Of a stretch of 64,000 nucleotides of DNA, positions 10,936 through 23,867 are shown piece by piece. Source of the stretch: Edaphochlamys debaryana (lineage: Eukaryota > Chlorophyta > Chlorophyceae > Chlamydomonadales). The stretch spans positions 682,001 through 746,000 of the forward strand of contig JAEHOE010000027.1 in the NCBI GenBank assembly GCA_016858145.1, read 5' to 3'. Below the pieces are notes generated by a model that searched no databases, had not been told where the DNA came from, and worked only from the letters and a program-made list of their open reading frames with translations. Position 1 is the first letter of the stretch, and each line of letters opens with the position of its first letter. The translations under genes were made by a program, and so were the position numbers.

Positions 10936-13900
10936 ATGCCGAGGCCCCGAACTCAGCGGCCGCCCGAGCCGCCCGGACCACCTCCTCCGCCAGCTGAGGG
11001 CGTGCCGGCTTCCGACTCGGAGGAAGATGAGGAGGAGGACCTGCCGCCCCTTGCGGCCCCTCTCGGAGGCGCGCCTCCTCCGCCTGCTCCACGCGACCCG
11101 CAGATGGCCGCTCAGCAGGAGCAGTTCATGAGGAACATGCCGGACAGCCTTCCGCGGGAGCTCAAGCTGGCGGCGCTCGGTAAGACCAATTCGCGGCATG
11201 CCCCGGTCGTCTCGCGAGCGGTTCGCGGACCGCCCCAGCAGCCTTCCGCAAACTTTTTGGCCAACTAGCACCAAGGTCAAAGGCAGAGCCTGGAGCCTGG
11301 AGCTTCCGCAAGGTCCAGCGACCTCCGCTCATGTGCCTCCGCCTTCCAGGCCCACGTGCCAAGCGCGTTAGCCCCCACCTTTCCCTCCCCGCTCCCCCGC
11401 CCTCCCCCGCCTTCCGCGGTCGATCGCAGGCTGGCGCGGCGGCTGCTTCTGCTGCCCCGCCCGCATCAGCTTCGGGCAGTGCCTGGCCAGCATGTGGCAC
11501 GCCTCGCGCAAGCCCAACCGCGACTCGGAGTCCCTGGTGCGTGCCGACCCGTTACTGCCACTGCCGAAACCGTAACCCCCCCCCACTCTCCCGTCCTAAA
11601 CCCCTGAGCTCAATGCCATGGCCGCTTTATTAGCACATGCGCATGCGGGCAGCGACGGGCAGGGCTGCTGCGCTGCTGGGCGCCCCTTGTGCGCTCTGGC
11701 AGGGGGGCACCGTAGGGCGCTCTGGCAGTCGTGGGGAACGCTGTTGCGGACTCCCCCGCCAAGGCCAGAGCCACACGCGACCCCTGCACTCTCCCCACTT
11801 CCCCCAAGTCACTCAGCTCCAAACAACCCCTTCTTCCCTCCTTCCCTTCTCACGTGCACCGGGGCCTGAGCGCCACCTACCTGCTCACCCCTGCGGCCCC
11901 CAGCCCCACCCCTCCGCCACCTGCACCCTCCACAAAACACCTTCTCCTTATCCTTTACCCCCTCCTCACCCCCTTTCACCCCTCCTCACCCCCTTGAACC
12001 CCAGGTGCACTGGGGCCTGAACGCCACCAAGCTGCTCACCGAGGCGGCCAACAGCGGCGCCCCGGGCCCCGGGCGCGCGCTCATGCTGTCGGCCGGCTTC
12101 CTGGACCTGGCCCCGCAGCTGCTGGGGTGGAGCGACGAGGTGCCGCAGGGGATCATGCTCACGCCGCAGGTGGGGAAAGGGGTTGCTGACGTGGCAAGGG
12201 ACTGGACCGTGCTGACGTGGCACGGGGGCTGGGGGCACGGACTCAACGGGGGAAAGTGGGGCTTGAATGCAGCAAGCGCGACGCGGCGTAGTGACGACAG
12301 ACAAGCGATCCCCCCCTCCCCCTGGCCTTTCCCCTCTCTCCCTCCCCCCAGATGCACTTCGTGCAGGTGTTTGCCACTGGCACCAAGCAGGTGCCGCTGT
12401 CCACCACCCCCACGCTGGTGACGCTGGGGCTCATGAGCCAGGTGGGGGAGGGGGGTGAAGGGGAGAGGGAGGGGGGAAGGGAGAGGAAGGCGTGTGTGTT
12501 TTCCGGCACGCGCGGGGTTGGGAGCGGACCCTCGTGAGGCTGGGGCTCATGGGTCAGGTGGGGAGAAGAGGGGGGGGGAGAAGCAGGGTGGGAGGGGGGA
12601 ATTGAAGGGGGGAGCGTGTGTGTTTTGGCACGCGTGGGGTTATGAGCGGCCGCGGGCAGGTCAGGTTGGCGGGTGATGTGGGTTGCGGTAGGGAATGAGG
12701 CAGCGTGTGTGTTTCGGCGCGCTTGCGCTTGCTGCCACCCAACTCTACCCTTCCCGAACGTTCCACCCTGAGCAGATCACGGGCGGCGGCGGCCCGGGCC
12801 TGGCGGCGGCTGTGTCCTCCCGTAAGCTGCCCCCCGCCCTGGTGGCGTGCGTGGGGCAGAGCGGGACGGTGGCGGACGACCGAGTGCGCAGCATGACGCT
12901 GCAGGTAAGGGGGGGGGGTGCTGGAGGGGAAGACAGGGGGAGGGGGTATAGGTGGACGGGGCCGGTGATCTTTGACGAGTTACAGACTGGAGGGTTCGAA
13001 AGATGGGAGGGGGTTATGCATTGTGTTTATGCGTGTGGCGCGTGTAGGCCAGGGGGCGGACGAGCGAGTGCTGCGGGTGGCGTGGAAATCTGGGGAGGCC
13101 GGGAGGGGCTGGGGGAGAGGTATGGGCACGATGTGGGTCGGCCTCGGGGCCAGAGCAGGGGCGCATGAGGGGGGGGGCACAATGTGACGCTGCAGGTGGG
13201 GAGGGGGCCCGGGAGACGGGGCACGGCGGACACCTGAAACCCGTCACCCGAAACCCCTCTCAAACCCACCTACCCTTCCCCGCTTCCCCCCACAGCTCCT
13301 GGCAGACTGGGTCAGCGCCTCTGCGGGCGAGGCGGACGCCGAGGCGGCCGAGGAGGAGGAGGAGGCGGGAACCGGAGTGGCGACCAACGGCGCTTCTGCA
13401 CCTTCCGACGCCTCCGCCGAGGCGCGCGACGGCGGCGGCGCTGCCTCCAGCAGCGGCCGCGCCTCCCCCCACGCCGGCTTCGTCTCCCGCCTCCTCTCCG
13501 CCGACCTCCCCGGCGCCCTCGCCACAACCTTCCGCCACTCCCTCTCGGTCCCGGTCCTCCGCGACGGGGCCATGCTCATCATCACCCTCCTCGCAGCGGG
13601 GGGCAGCGCGCGGGCCGCGGGCGGCGGCCTGGCCAAGCCCAAGCCGGCGGCCGGGTGCGGCGACATGCCGTGGGCGCAGGGCGGGCGGCAGGGCGGCTGG
13701 TGGCGGCGGCTCATGGCCCCCGTGCTGACCGAGGGCACGGTGCTGGCGGGGGCGGAGCAGTGCCGCGCGCGGGAGGAGCTGCTCAAGGTGGGGCCGGGGT
13801 AGCGGGGGCCCGGGTTTTTAGCGCAGAGAGCCACGTCACGGGGCTGTACTGGGCCGTGGTGTGGGGAGGGCTTGGCATGATTGGCATGGTAGCATCAGCG

Positions 13901-15127
13901 CCAACCGTCAACCGCCGCTCCCCTGCCCACCCGTGTGCCAACCCCCTCGATCGCAGGCGGGTGTGGTCCCCGCCATCCTGGCCTGCCTGTCCCGCGCCCC
14001 CACGGAGCTGCGCTACTGGCTGCCGGTCAACATCGGGGTGTCGGGGGCACAGCTGCTGGAGGCACAGCGCCTGCTCATGGGTGAGGGGGGGCGGAGGGGG
14101 GTGTCGGGGAGCGTGCGTGTATGAACGACACGTTGGAAGCGGCTACTCAGTCGACCTGTCACCTCGAATCTCGAGTAGCCACTCAAGGTCGCAACCTCTG
14201 CGGCCGTCCCGGGATCTCCAAACACAGAGACTGTGCCGTTGGTAATGCGGAAGCGCGTCAATGAAGCCATGTCTGTATAGCCCTACCTTCCAACCAATCC
14301 CTCTCGTCTCCCCATCTCCCTTCGCAGTGGCGCTCCGTGCGCTGCTCCTCCCCGAGGCCCCGGCCTCCCCCTCCGACGGCAGCACCGGGGCGGGGGCAGC
14401 GGAGGGCGGCAGCGGCGGGGGCTCGGCCGAGGAGGTGGCGGCTCTTCGTCGGGCCGCCGGGGAGGATGTGCTCAAGAGCACGGCCTTCCTGGCGTGGAGC
14501 CAGACGCCCGGGGGGAAGGCGGCGCTGGCGGAGGGGCCCGCAGCGGGGGCAGGGGCGGGGAAGGCGGAGGCGGGCAAGGCGCACGGCGCGGAGGAGGACG
14601 ACGAGGACTCTGAGGAGGATTCCGAGGAGGAGGAGGAGGAGGAGGCGGACTGGCCGCCGGGGCCTTCGCCGGAGGCCAAGGCCGCGCGCCTGGTGAGTGG
14701 GAGCGTGGGAGGCAAGGGCTGGAACCCTTTTGCCTGCGACAGTGCCCGCCTGCGCTGCCGACCCTCCCTGCGCCTCCCCACCCCTCACCGCCACCCGCCC
14801 CCCTCCCCCTCCCCCATGTTCGCAAGCTTCGCAAGCTAACCTTCTTTGGCGTCGGCGCGATCCCGCTCAGCAACCCAAACTCCCCCTCCCCCTCCCCTCC
14901 CCCAGGTCTCCACCGCCCTGGCTGCCGCCGGCACCGTGGACGTGGTCCTCCCCGCGGGGGTGCCCCTGGCCGTGCTGCCCCCCACGCTGCGCAACGCCAC
15001 CCCCGACTGGCGCCTGGCGCAGCGGGAGCGCATCCGCAAGGCAACCGAGGAGGCGCGGGCGGCGGCGGCGCAGGCCAGCGCGGCGGCGGCCGTGGACGTG
15101 CTCAGCAAGGCGGTGGCAAACCTGTGA
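10936..15127 (+). CDS. Unrecognised 645-residue protein with acidic low-complexity segments
   Basis: Nine exons: 10936-11179, 11430-11536, 12005-12169, 12352-12441, 12776-12904, 13296-13787, 13957-14080, 14328-14692, 14906-15127; phases close to 645 residues and a stop. The N-terminus is Pro-rich, then acidic (DSEEDEEEDLPP). Exon 2 is Trp/Cys-rich (WRGGCFCCPARISFGQCL) and exons 3-5 look like a folded helical region (WGLNATKLLTEAANSG; FVQVFATGTKQVPLSTTP). Exon 6 opens with an Ala/Glu tract, and exon 8 holds a long acidic run of about 25 Asp/Glu/Ser residues before DWPPGPSPEAK. No transmembrane segment or catalytic motif is evident. The acidic tracts would fit a nuclear or chaperone-like role, but that is speculation; I do not recognise the family. 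Introns 2, 4 and 5 each contain a decayed copy of the adjoining exon edge. Confidence 0.75.
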
Positions 15128-15129
15128 GG

Positions 15130-15760
15130 CGCGGATTCAGAATCCGGGAGCATTGCAGGACAGGATGGATTCTGGATCCTGAGCAGCTGTGGAGGCGGCG
15201 GTGGCCATGCTGCTGTGATGAGGCATGGGGGGCGCGGAGGCGCGGCTTGGGCGGGGCTGGGGTGGTGCGCCGTACCAGCCACCCCGAGCCGTGCGGAGCA
15301 TGCGGCCTGGATTGCAGGCCAGACGGCGGTTTAGTTCCTGACATGACCGGGGCGGGACGGACCACACTGCATCCAGCTGCTGGGGGTTGGCAGACTGGAT
15401 GCACGAGCTGGGCCAGTGCGAGGCCACGTGAAAGGAAGAGGATACGTAGCTGATTACAACAGCAACCGGACACCAACGCAACTTGACGCACCCCACGACT
15501 TCTGGATGCGGCTGGGGGCATCTAGGCATGCAGCCACCAAGTCACCACCACTGCGGGGTCAGCGATTCTTGAACTTTCTACGAGGCATCAATCACGAACG
15601 TCAACCCCGCTCCACCTCCTCCTCCACACAAGTCTTCCCGCTCCGCCCGCCATCAAAGCTGCTCTTGCGGCGCCAATGAGCACCAGCGACCGCCCGCGCT
15701 GCTGGAACAGCTGGAAGCGCTGCTCAGCCTCCGCGAGTGCGTTGGCGGAAACCAGAGGTG
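15130..15760 (-). pseudogene. Duplicated fragment of the 3' end of the leucine-rich gene
   Basis: This stretch matches 26380-27160 over several blocks. Near 15300-15530 both share CCAGACGGCGGTTTA, then CTTGACGC, ACGACTTCT and GGGGGCATCTAGG in the same order. Near 15675-15750 the minus strand encodes ALAEAEQRFQLFQQRGRSLV, against AEAEQRFQQPGRSLV in the last exon of the gene at 27073-29056. Similarity stops upstream of that exon, so only the last exon and the downstream flank were copied. It lies just past the stop of the preceding plus-strand gene. Confidence 0.6.
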
Positions 15761-16152
15761 CCTTGACTCTGGCCCTCGAGGGACGTGTAAGAGCAAGCAC
15801 CCGGGGTCTCGGTCCGGTCGTGGAGGGGGAAACGCATGTGGATTTGTACTACCCGCCCTTCGAGCACGTTCGATCCTTATCATCAGAGCTCTTGCATAAA
15901 ATGCTGCTTTACACTCAGCGCACGTAGGCTCTGGCCACAAGTGTCGTGCTTAGCCGTCTGGGAACCAGCCACCAGCTTTTTCCCACAGAAAGACTGCGCA
16001 AACCTCAGCTGGGAAGCCATAGGCACTAAGACGTTCAAACTACTGACGGCTGCGCATACTGTGTCGGCACGACAATGCCCATCAGGGTGACAAGCAGTCT
16101 CGCACACCAGCGATGAACCACTAGACCGTCTATTCTAGATTACTCTGCAGGA

Positions 16153-19100
16153 ATGGGTATCAAACTGAAGCGCCAGGGGAGACCATCTCCACTCTCCCAG
16201 AAGATAGCATCGTTTGTTGCCAGCGTGAAGGAGCAGTTTGAGGTGCGGCTTGATACACACGCATAGACACAACTCGCTCACGACTTGCCATGTCTGATGA
16301 CTGACTACCTCCCGGGTGCTGTTCAGCGTCGCCGCTTTCTTGCCGCTTTCGGGCCCCCTAACTCTTGCTAACGTCGTGATGAGGAGGTCACACGCTGTAT
16401 CCGCACGCTGCGATCCGACCTGCCTCTGTCACCCACGCTGTCCCCCACCCACGTGCGGCCGCAGGGATTGGCCGCTATCGTGCGCAGCAACCCGACCACC
16501 CTCTTGTGGCCGCTACTGGTATTCGCCGTGCTATGTGGCGTGGGAGTATGGGCGGTGTGGTACGCCGCTCAACGGGAGGCGCATAACGAGCAGGCGAGTG
16601 GTGGGAGGCAATCGTTGGGTGCGCTTTGGGGTTGCAAGGCACAGGTGATCCAGGACGCATGGTATCCAGGTTCTGCACATTACCCCAGCCGCCCTTCGAC
16701 ACTACGGTACTGATACGCCCTACGCCCCCCCCCCCGCCGCAGGAGCATGCCCGCAGCCTAGCTCAGGGAGTTGCGTCTTGGTACGGCGTTCAGCTGTCGA
16801 CCGCCATCGCGCCCACCAAAGCTATGGCAGGGCTTGTGGTGGCCGCACCTCACTACAATACCACAGCCAACCTATGGGACATCGTTGCCCCCGCTCTGGC
16901 TGCCATGGTACAATCATGCTGGGACGGGATGAGCCAGATAGCAGCTGTGTTCAGGCTGGCAAGGGTGCAAGACGTGCGCGTAGGAAGGGGGAGTAGGTCG
17001 CATAGGAGGGCTGCTGCCTTGTTCATGGGAACGCCAGAAAGGATAGTGGGCCTGGCTGTCGTGACCTCAGTCCCCGTCTCGCTGACTCTGCCGCCCACGC
17101 CCACCTACCCCGCCCCACGCCGTCCCGTCACGTAGGCACCCGCCGGGGCCCTCCAGAACATTCAGCTCAACCCCGCGGGTGTGATTCGCCTCGTCGAGCC
17201 TTATCGGGGCAACGAGTTCTTGATGGGCGCGGACCTTTTCACACGTGCGTGCGGGCGCCAGTTGGCGGTTGGCGGTTGCTAGGCTGCTTGGGGGGTGGTT
17301 GGTGGTGGCCGCGCCCCTCGTCCCACCAACCTGCCCGCCCCTTCCTCCCTCCCCCGCCGTGTAGTGCCCGAGCCAATAGCATCATCTGCACGGTACGGCG
17401 CCGCACATCCAGGCATCTCAGTCGACGGCCCCTTTGCGGACTTCTCACCCACCCCCCAAAACACGTCGTACGCCATCGTGGTCCGGACCGCAATCCGCGT
17501 TCCGGTTTCCGGACCGGACGAAGACCTTGGACTGCCGGACACGCCCAATCCCATCTGCGGCGCGCCCTGCGGCTACGACGCTGCCACGCGGACGCGCTTT
17601 TGGGGCTTCGCGGCGTCAGTCATCCTGCTCAATGCAGTTGGGCGTGTCCATACCTCCGACGGGGCAGCAGGTGTGCGGGTGTGTGCGCAACTGGCCACGT
17701 GCATGGCGTCGGGCACTCAGATCTCAGCCAAGGCTCACCGCTCAAATTCCGACAGCGCCCATGCCTTACTGCAAGGTCTCTTCTAGTATCCCAACTCCGG
17801 GAGCGTCTTTGCCTCCCGGACCCAACCCCTGATTGAGCGCGGAGGCTCAAGTCCGTCAACTTTGCTCCCTCCCCCACGGCACCCTCCCTCCCTGCCCCAC
17901 CGCGATCCGCACAACGCCGCGCCAGCCGAGGCCTCCCCGCTCGAGACCTTCGCAACCGACGGTTACGACTTCGAGCTGTTTGCCCCACCCGTGAACGGGA
18001 GGGTGGAGGGCACCGTTATCGCCAGCACCGGGGGCCGCGCGGGGGTGCGGCTGCGGCAGCCGGTGGAGGTGGCCATCCCCGTTCTTGATAACGTGAAGGT
18101 GAGTTGCCATCAATCCTCCCGATCCGTACCTGCGTCCGCCCTGCTTCCCCCGATCCACACGTGCTGCAGCCCGCGTACATCCCGCTCACCCGCGCCACCC
18201 TCCGCACTTGCCCGCAGTGGTACCTGCGCCTGGCCCCCCAGAGCGGCAGCTGGATGCCCGCCTGGTTTGGAGGAGTGGTCGCAGCGGTGGTGATCGTGTC
18301 GGCGGCAGCGGGAATGCTGCTCTTCGCTCTGCTAGCTTCCCGGTAGGGCCGTCTGCTACCTTGCTTGCGCAGCTTCTCAACGCATGGCTGGAAAAGGGGC
18401 CTCGGCTGCAAAGTGTGGCTGCTGGCGGGACAAGAGTACCCACATGCTCCTTCGTGCTGCCGCACGCTCCTTTCCGGCCTCCTCCCGCACAGGCAGCGCA
18501 ACCGTATGCTCCTGCGCATGCTGCTGCCCCGGGAGCTGCTTGACGGGCTCAAGGCGCAGGATGCACTGCAGCACGCACGGGAAGTGGACGGAGGTGAGGG
18601 GAAGGGCAGGGCAGTGGGGAGAAGGGTGTCGGGATGGCCCCTCGCTGGAAGGCCCCTCCCATGCATGACGCCAACACCGCCCTTTCATGCCGCTCCCCTC
18701 CCCTCCATGGCCATCCCCAGCTGACACCCCCGCGGACGTGCTTTCTGGCGTGCTGTCGTGCCTCCTGCTGGGGGAGGCTCCGGACCTGCGGGACGTGGTG
18801 CTCCTGCGCACCGTGCTGCACCAGGGCAGGTGGGAGCGAGCGGCCGTCAGTTGTTTGGGGTTCTACCGGTAGGGGCTACCCGCCTTTCTCTGCCATAGGG
18901 CGGGGGCGCGGGGCTGGCGCTGTGCTGCTGAAGTCAGGGAAGGGGACCACGGTAGGGCCTCCTAATAGTACTGTGCACTCAACCCCACTCCACTCCCCAC
19001 CACAGGGACGTGTACCGGCCCTTCAACCTGGGAGGCAAGCTCAAGGCTGCTAACCTGGACGTGAGGAGGAGGAAGAAGACATGGGGTCCACGAGACATGG

Positions 19101-22100
19101 GCACACCCGCGTTACAGTCCCCGCAGACGGAACGCGGTCCATCCAGGACCGCCGGTCCTTCCGGATTGCCGATCTCGACCGAACCTGCCCTCCGGGCCTG
19201 TGTACACCAGCACACGTTTGGCCCCACCAACCCGCCATTCCGGCCACCTGCCCCGCCCCTGCCCGCACCCCACCGCAGTCCGACGTGGAAGGCGCTCTGC
19301 TCAAGCAGCTGGGGGCTGTGGGGGACGGCTCCGGCGGTGCGGCCGACCAATGGGCCCACCCGGGCCCAGGCTTCCCCCTCGAGGTCCAGCCCCGCCGCGG
19401 CAGCGCCAGCTCCCAGTTCTCCCTCAGCCTCGCCACCAGCACCCAAGATTTCCACACCTCCGCACCAACGTCAGCAGCCCGCTTCACCACTGGCCAGCCT
19501 GGCAACGAGCGCACCGCCCTGCAGCGCGCTCTCCTGTTCGTGCTCTCGGACTCAGCCGCGCCGCCGCAGCCTGCTGCGCTGCTCTTGGAGCCGCCAACCG
19601 CGGATGTTTCGAGGCACGGCAAGGCCTCGATGGCGGGAACCTGGGAGGGCCCGCGCACGACCGATACAGCGATGACGCGGCTGCCCACTAAGCCCACGTA
19701 CGGGCTAGAGTCTACCCCGGGCACCGACGTTCGAGCCGAGCCCACGCTTGGCATGGGCATCACGAGTGGCGTGGGCACGCCTAGCGCGCCGGTCGAGCAC
19801 GTGCCCGGAGGTGACGGTTTGTCTACGGCTGCCGATGATTGCGGCGACGACGAGACTGCCGGTGCTATGGGCGGCAGCACGCTCGCTGGCGGCGCGCCGA
19901 CGCCCGGCGGCGGACTGCGGCTCGGCACGGGTATGGGCTCGCGTCTGCTCTGCCCCTTGCCTGCCGCCAGCGGCGCGGGCATGGGTGCTGCGGCAACGCT
20001 CCCAGCCAGCGGCGGCGCGCTCCTCCTGACCGTTGCTGCTGGCGCCGGCTCTGGCCAGGGGTCGACGGCAGTGCCCTCGTCGCCACGCTGCTTGCCGACG
20101 AGCGGCCGCCGGGGCGTGCCGGGGCTGACGTCACCGGCAGCGCAAGACGCTGACGGCCTGGGGGGCCCGACGGCGGGCCGGGTGTCAACAGCAGGCATTG
20201 CCCGGTCCATGGCGGGTGCAGCCGGCGGCGCCAGCTGCACACTGCGTATCGATAGCCAGAAGAGCAGCGAGGCGTGGGACGGGCTGGCCAACGGCGCACC
20301 GCAGCCGCAGCCTCAGCCGGGCGCAGCCAGCCTCGCCCAGCTCACCCTTCCGGCCCCACCGCCGCCTGTTATTGATCAGGTGCGTAGCAGGGGGTTGGGG
20401 CCCGACTGGCCCGCTCGCTCAGAAAGCTGAAAGGACCAGCCGTGGTCGATATGCCTGTAGCTGTACCGGGGTAGGTATCCCTGGACACTTTGTCAAGTAA
20501 AGCGACAAGATAGGTCTGGGACCCGAGTCATGAAACTCGGGTCAACACTTGGACTTGGTGTAATTTATGCTACTAGAATGCCGGGATGCCGCCAGTCGTA
20601 GGTGCGGCGGCTAGGCTTGCACGTGCAGACGGGTCCGTTTTCAGGGAACGGGACCTTTCGGGTTGTTCCTGCACAGCCCCATTGCTCAGCATGGATGATG
20701 GTGCTTGGAGCAGCGCCGCACCAGAAGGATTCCCTCTGGCGTGCTCCCTCATCGCCCCCAGGTGGAGTCACTCCTCTCCGTGGCTGCCTCCCCGGGCCAG
20801 TGGCAGTTCGACATGTTCCAGCTGGCCGAGGCCACGGGGGGCCACGCGCTGTCGACCCTGGGGTTCTTCCTGTGCGTCAAGGAGGGCCTGGTGTCCCGCT
20901 TCGGCCTCAAGCCCACCACCCTGGCCCGGCTCCTCCGCACCCTGGAGGCGGGCTACACCGACAACCCCTACCACAACTCCACGCACGCAGCAGACGTACT
21001 GCGCTCGCTGCACGTGATGCTGATGGGTGCCCGGCTGACGGACCACTACCTGGACCCCCTGGGCCTGCTGGCGGCCTACATGGCGGCGGTGAGTGGCGAG
21101 GCAGGAGCCTGGCGGGGTTACGGGCGGGAGAATGTGTGTGTAATGGGGTATGGCTTGCGCATGTGCACCATTTGTTCATTCCTCCCTGCAACCTCCACCC
21201 CTTCCCCAGATTGTCCACGACCTGGGTCACCCCGGCCTGACTGGGGACTTCCTGGTGGCCACCTCGGCGCCCCTGGCCCTGCGCTACAACGACCGCTCCC
21301 CCCTGGAGTCACACCACGCCTCTGCGGCCTTCACGCTGATGGCGGAGCGGCCAGAGTTGGACGTGCTGGCGCCACTCAGTAAGGATCAGCGGTCAGCCCT
21401 GAGGAAGATGGTGCGTAGCTGGGCACATACACGTTGGGGAGGGCAGTAGTAGGGAGCATAACACGGGCTGGGCGGTACGTACACACAAGCCCTCGACCGG
21501 ACTCCCCCTGGCCTTTCCGCGGTGTCAACATACACCCCTGCCCTCTACCTCTTCACCTCGTTCCTCAGGTCATCGACCTGGGCACCGACATGAAGCAGCA
21601 TTTCGCGCGCCATGCTCTCTGTACGACACGGTGACACGCCCATACACGCGCCTTGTTTCCCCCCTCCCTCCCCCCGCCTCAGGTCATCGACCTCGTCCTG
21701 GGCACTGACATGAAGCAGCACTTTGCCATGATTGCGCAGTACAAGGCGGTGCGGAGGCCCATGATGGAGGGGGAGAGCACATCGCGAGCGATGAGCCCAA
21801 GGTGCGCACCTCCGCAGCCGGTGACGCTCTCCGCCGTGTGGTGTTGGCCACAAAACCCTGTGGGTTGCACGTACGTGCAGCCCACCACAAGCTCCTGTCA
21901 CATTATTCTTTGCTCGCCTTGGTTAACAGCTCCCTCCGGGTCCCTGGCCGCCTGTTGTAGCTGACTAAGCTGACCACGACGCCTCCTTGCCTCTACTCCT
22001 CGCAGTGAACGCCCCACCGCCGGCGGCGGTGGGGCGCCTGACGCTGCGGCTGACGCGCCTGCGGGGAACGGGGGAACTGCATTGACGGGGCCCCTGCCCC

Positions 22101-23867
22101 TGGACGAGGTGGAGAGGCTGCTCACTCTGCAGGTGTGTGTAACGCCGGCGGGGAGAGAAGGAGCTTGAGCGGTGCATGTGTTGCTTGAGGGAGCCCCCGG
22201 TGGGAAGCGAGAAGGCGAATGCGAGTGCGATGCAGTCAAGTAGTGGAGCGGCAGGCGAGCAAGCGACCCGAGAGGCGAACCGAAAGCCCGGGCGAACCCC
22301 ATGCCCAAGCCCGGCCCAGCCAACCCCAAACCAAAACGCAAACCTGGCCGGGAGCCGGCCTGAAGACGAGCGTAGGATGATGTTGGCGCCGCCGCGGACG
22401 AGGCCGGCGAACGCACGCGAGCGGCACTCAGTGCCCACAGGCACAGGCGCGCTGGCAGAGCGACGTGCAACCGACACGCCCAGCGACAGACCCGAAAACG
22501 CACGCGAGACAACCCAGAACTCACCTGAGCAGCAGACCAGCGCAGCGCGACGAAGCAAAATGGAGAACATGTGAGGGCGTGAACGGGAGGGCCAAGAGGG
22601 TGTAAATAGCTTGGGAGGCAGCGCGCCGGTGGAAAGAGAAAGAGGCATACTCAAGCTCTGCCAGCGGCGGGCTAGATAGCGAGGGAAGGGCAGCGCGCGG
22701 CTTATGAGAGGGTGGGGCGGGTACCGGTACGGCAGGGTGTGGGCGGATGCGTGGGGGGCCCCGAGGTGCTGTGGCCCAACAGAGGGGAGGCGTGTGCAGA
22801 GGCGTCCGCCCGTGGGCTCCAGGTGAGCTCCCCGCGACGCGGCCAGCCAAGTCCTCCCACGACAGTTAGGCACACTGGCGGCGGATGCGGGAGGGAAGGG
22901 GCGGCAGACAAGAACAGCGAGGGCAGAGGGGCCGAGACGAGGCCGCCGGAGGCCCAAGGGGGCGCAGGCATGCAGGCCAAGCAACGGGGCAGAGGGGGGC
23001 AGAGGGGTGGGCCCTGGGGGCGGGTGAAGCGCCGTGCGAGAGTCAGCACCAGCCCCCTGGGTTGGCTGATGAGCCGGGGGTTTGTGATTTCACCTGCCCC
23101 TTCTCTTTCGTCCCTCCCCCCCTCGTGTGCCCCCCTCGCAGATGTGCCTCAAGGCCGCCGACTTGGGCCACCTGGGCTCGGAGCTGGAGGTGCACAAGCG
23201 CTGGCTGGCGGCCCTGGAGGAGGAGTTCTTCCTGCAGGGGGACAGGGAGAAGGCGCTGGGGCTGCCCATCAGCCCGCTCTTCGACCGCTCCAAGCAGGGG
23301 GCCAGCAAGAGCCAGGTGAGCTGCGCTGGCTGCCTCCAGAATGGGGCGTATGGTCATCCAGATGTTATGGCAACCCTGGGGTATGCAATGGGAAGCTGTC
23401 AACGGTACAGTAACCAATGGGGAGGTCGGAAAACCGGGTTGGCTCATTGAAAGTTCGAACGCCGCACATTGGCATCCCGCCAATGGCGGGTTTTATCATC
23501 AGCGACAGCGCCTCCTCCCTCCCTGCCCCGTCCCCTGCTCACAACCATCACAACACGGCCCCCACCAACCTCCCCACCCTCTCCGCGCCCCCTCCCCCCC
23601 TTTATCCGCCCCAAACAGGTGGGGTTTTTCGATTTTGTGGCTCTGCCTCTCATCCGGACCCTGGGCGAGGCCTTCCCGGGCGCCCGGCCGATACAGGCGT
23701 GCTTCGAGGCCAATTACGCCCACTGGAAGGAGGTGCAGGACGGGCAGCAGGCGGGGTCGACACAGCCCTTGGCCGTACCCGTGCCGAAGGTTTCGGCTTC
23801 AAAGCGAGCGTCGTCTGAGGAGCCGGTCATGCCAGTGCCGGTAGTTGTGATTGAAGCACGCGATTGA
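16153..23867 (+). CDS. Membrane cyclic-nucleotide phosphodiesterase with CHASE-like ectodomain
   Basis: Seventeen exons: 16153-16242, 16465-16593, 16743-16907, 17136-17244, 17365-17643, 17926-18098, 18218-18342, 18493-18593, 18721-18829, 19006-19060, 19279-20379, 20762-21088, 21210-21410, 21683-21801, 22006-22132, 23142-23315, 23619-23867; 1210 residues. The join 17643/17926 is the least certain. The order is: short cytosolic start, a membrane segment (LLVFAVLCGVGVWAVWY), an extracellular domain of the type found in volvocine cyclases (GALQNIQLNPAGVIRLVEP; TRTRFWGFAASVILL), a second membrane segment (VVAAVVIVSAAAGMLLFALL), a linker, then a class I phosphodiesterase domain. Metal-site motifs are visible: YHNSTHAADV, IVHDLGHPG, ESHHASAAF and KAADLGH. 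It should hydrolyse cAMP or cGMP at the cytosolic face under control of an outside signal. Exon 11 is a 367-residue Gly/Ala/Pro-rich insert. Intron 2 appears to use a GC donor. Confidence 0.9.
22133..23141 (+). other. Long intron 15 of the phosphodiesterase gene
   Basis: This 1,009-nt intron interrupts the catalytic domain and is about five times the local median. It is purine-rich on the coding strand with no clear exon, transposon end or tandem array. Open frames of 130-340 residues on either strand look like by-products of the base composition. Confidence 0.4.

Noticed and set aside
19050..20291. 413-codon minus-strand frame opposite the large phosphodiesterase exon
   Set aside because: The plus-strand exon closes phases with both neighbours; the antisense frame is a by-product of its Gly/Ala/Pro coding sequence.
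21965..22984. 339-codon minus-strand frame inside phosphodiesterase intron 15
   Set aside because: No recognisable domain, no splice partners, and it overlaps a real exon antisense; the base composition explains the lack of stops.
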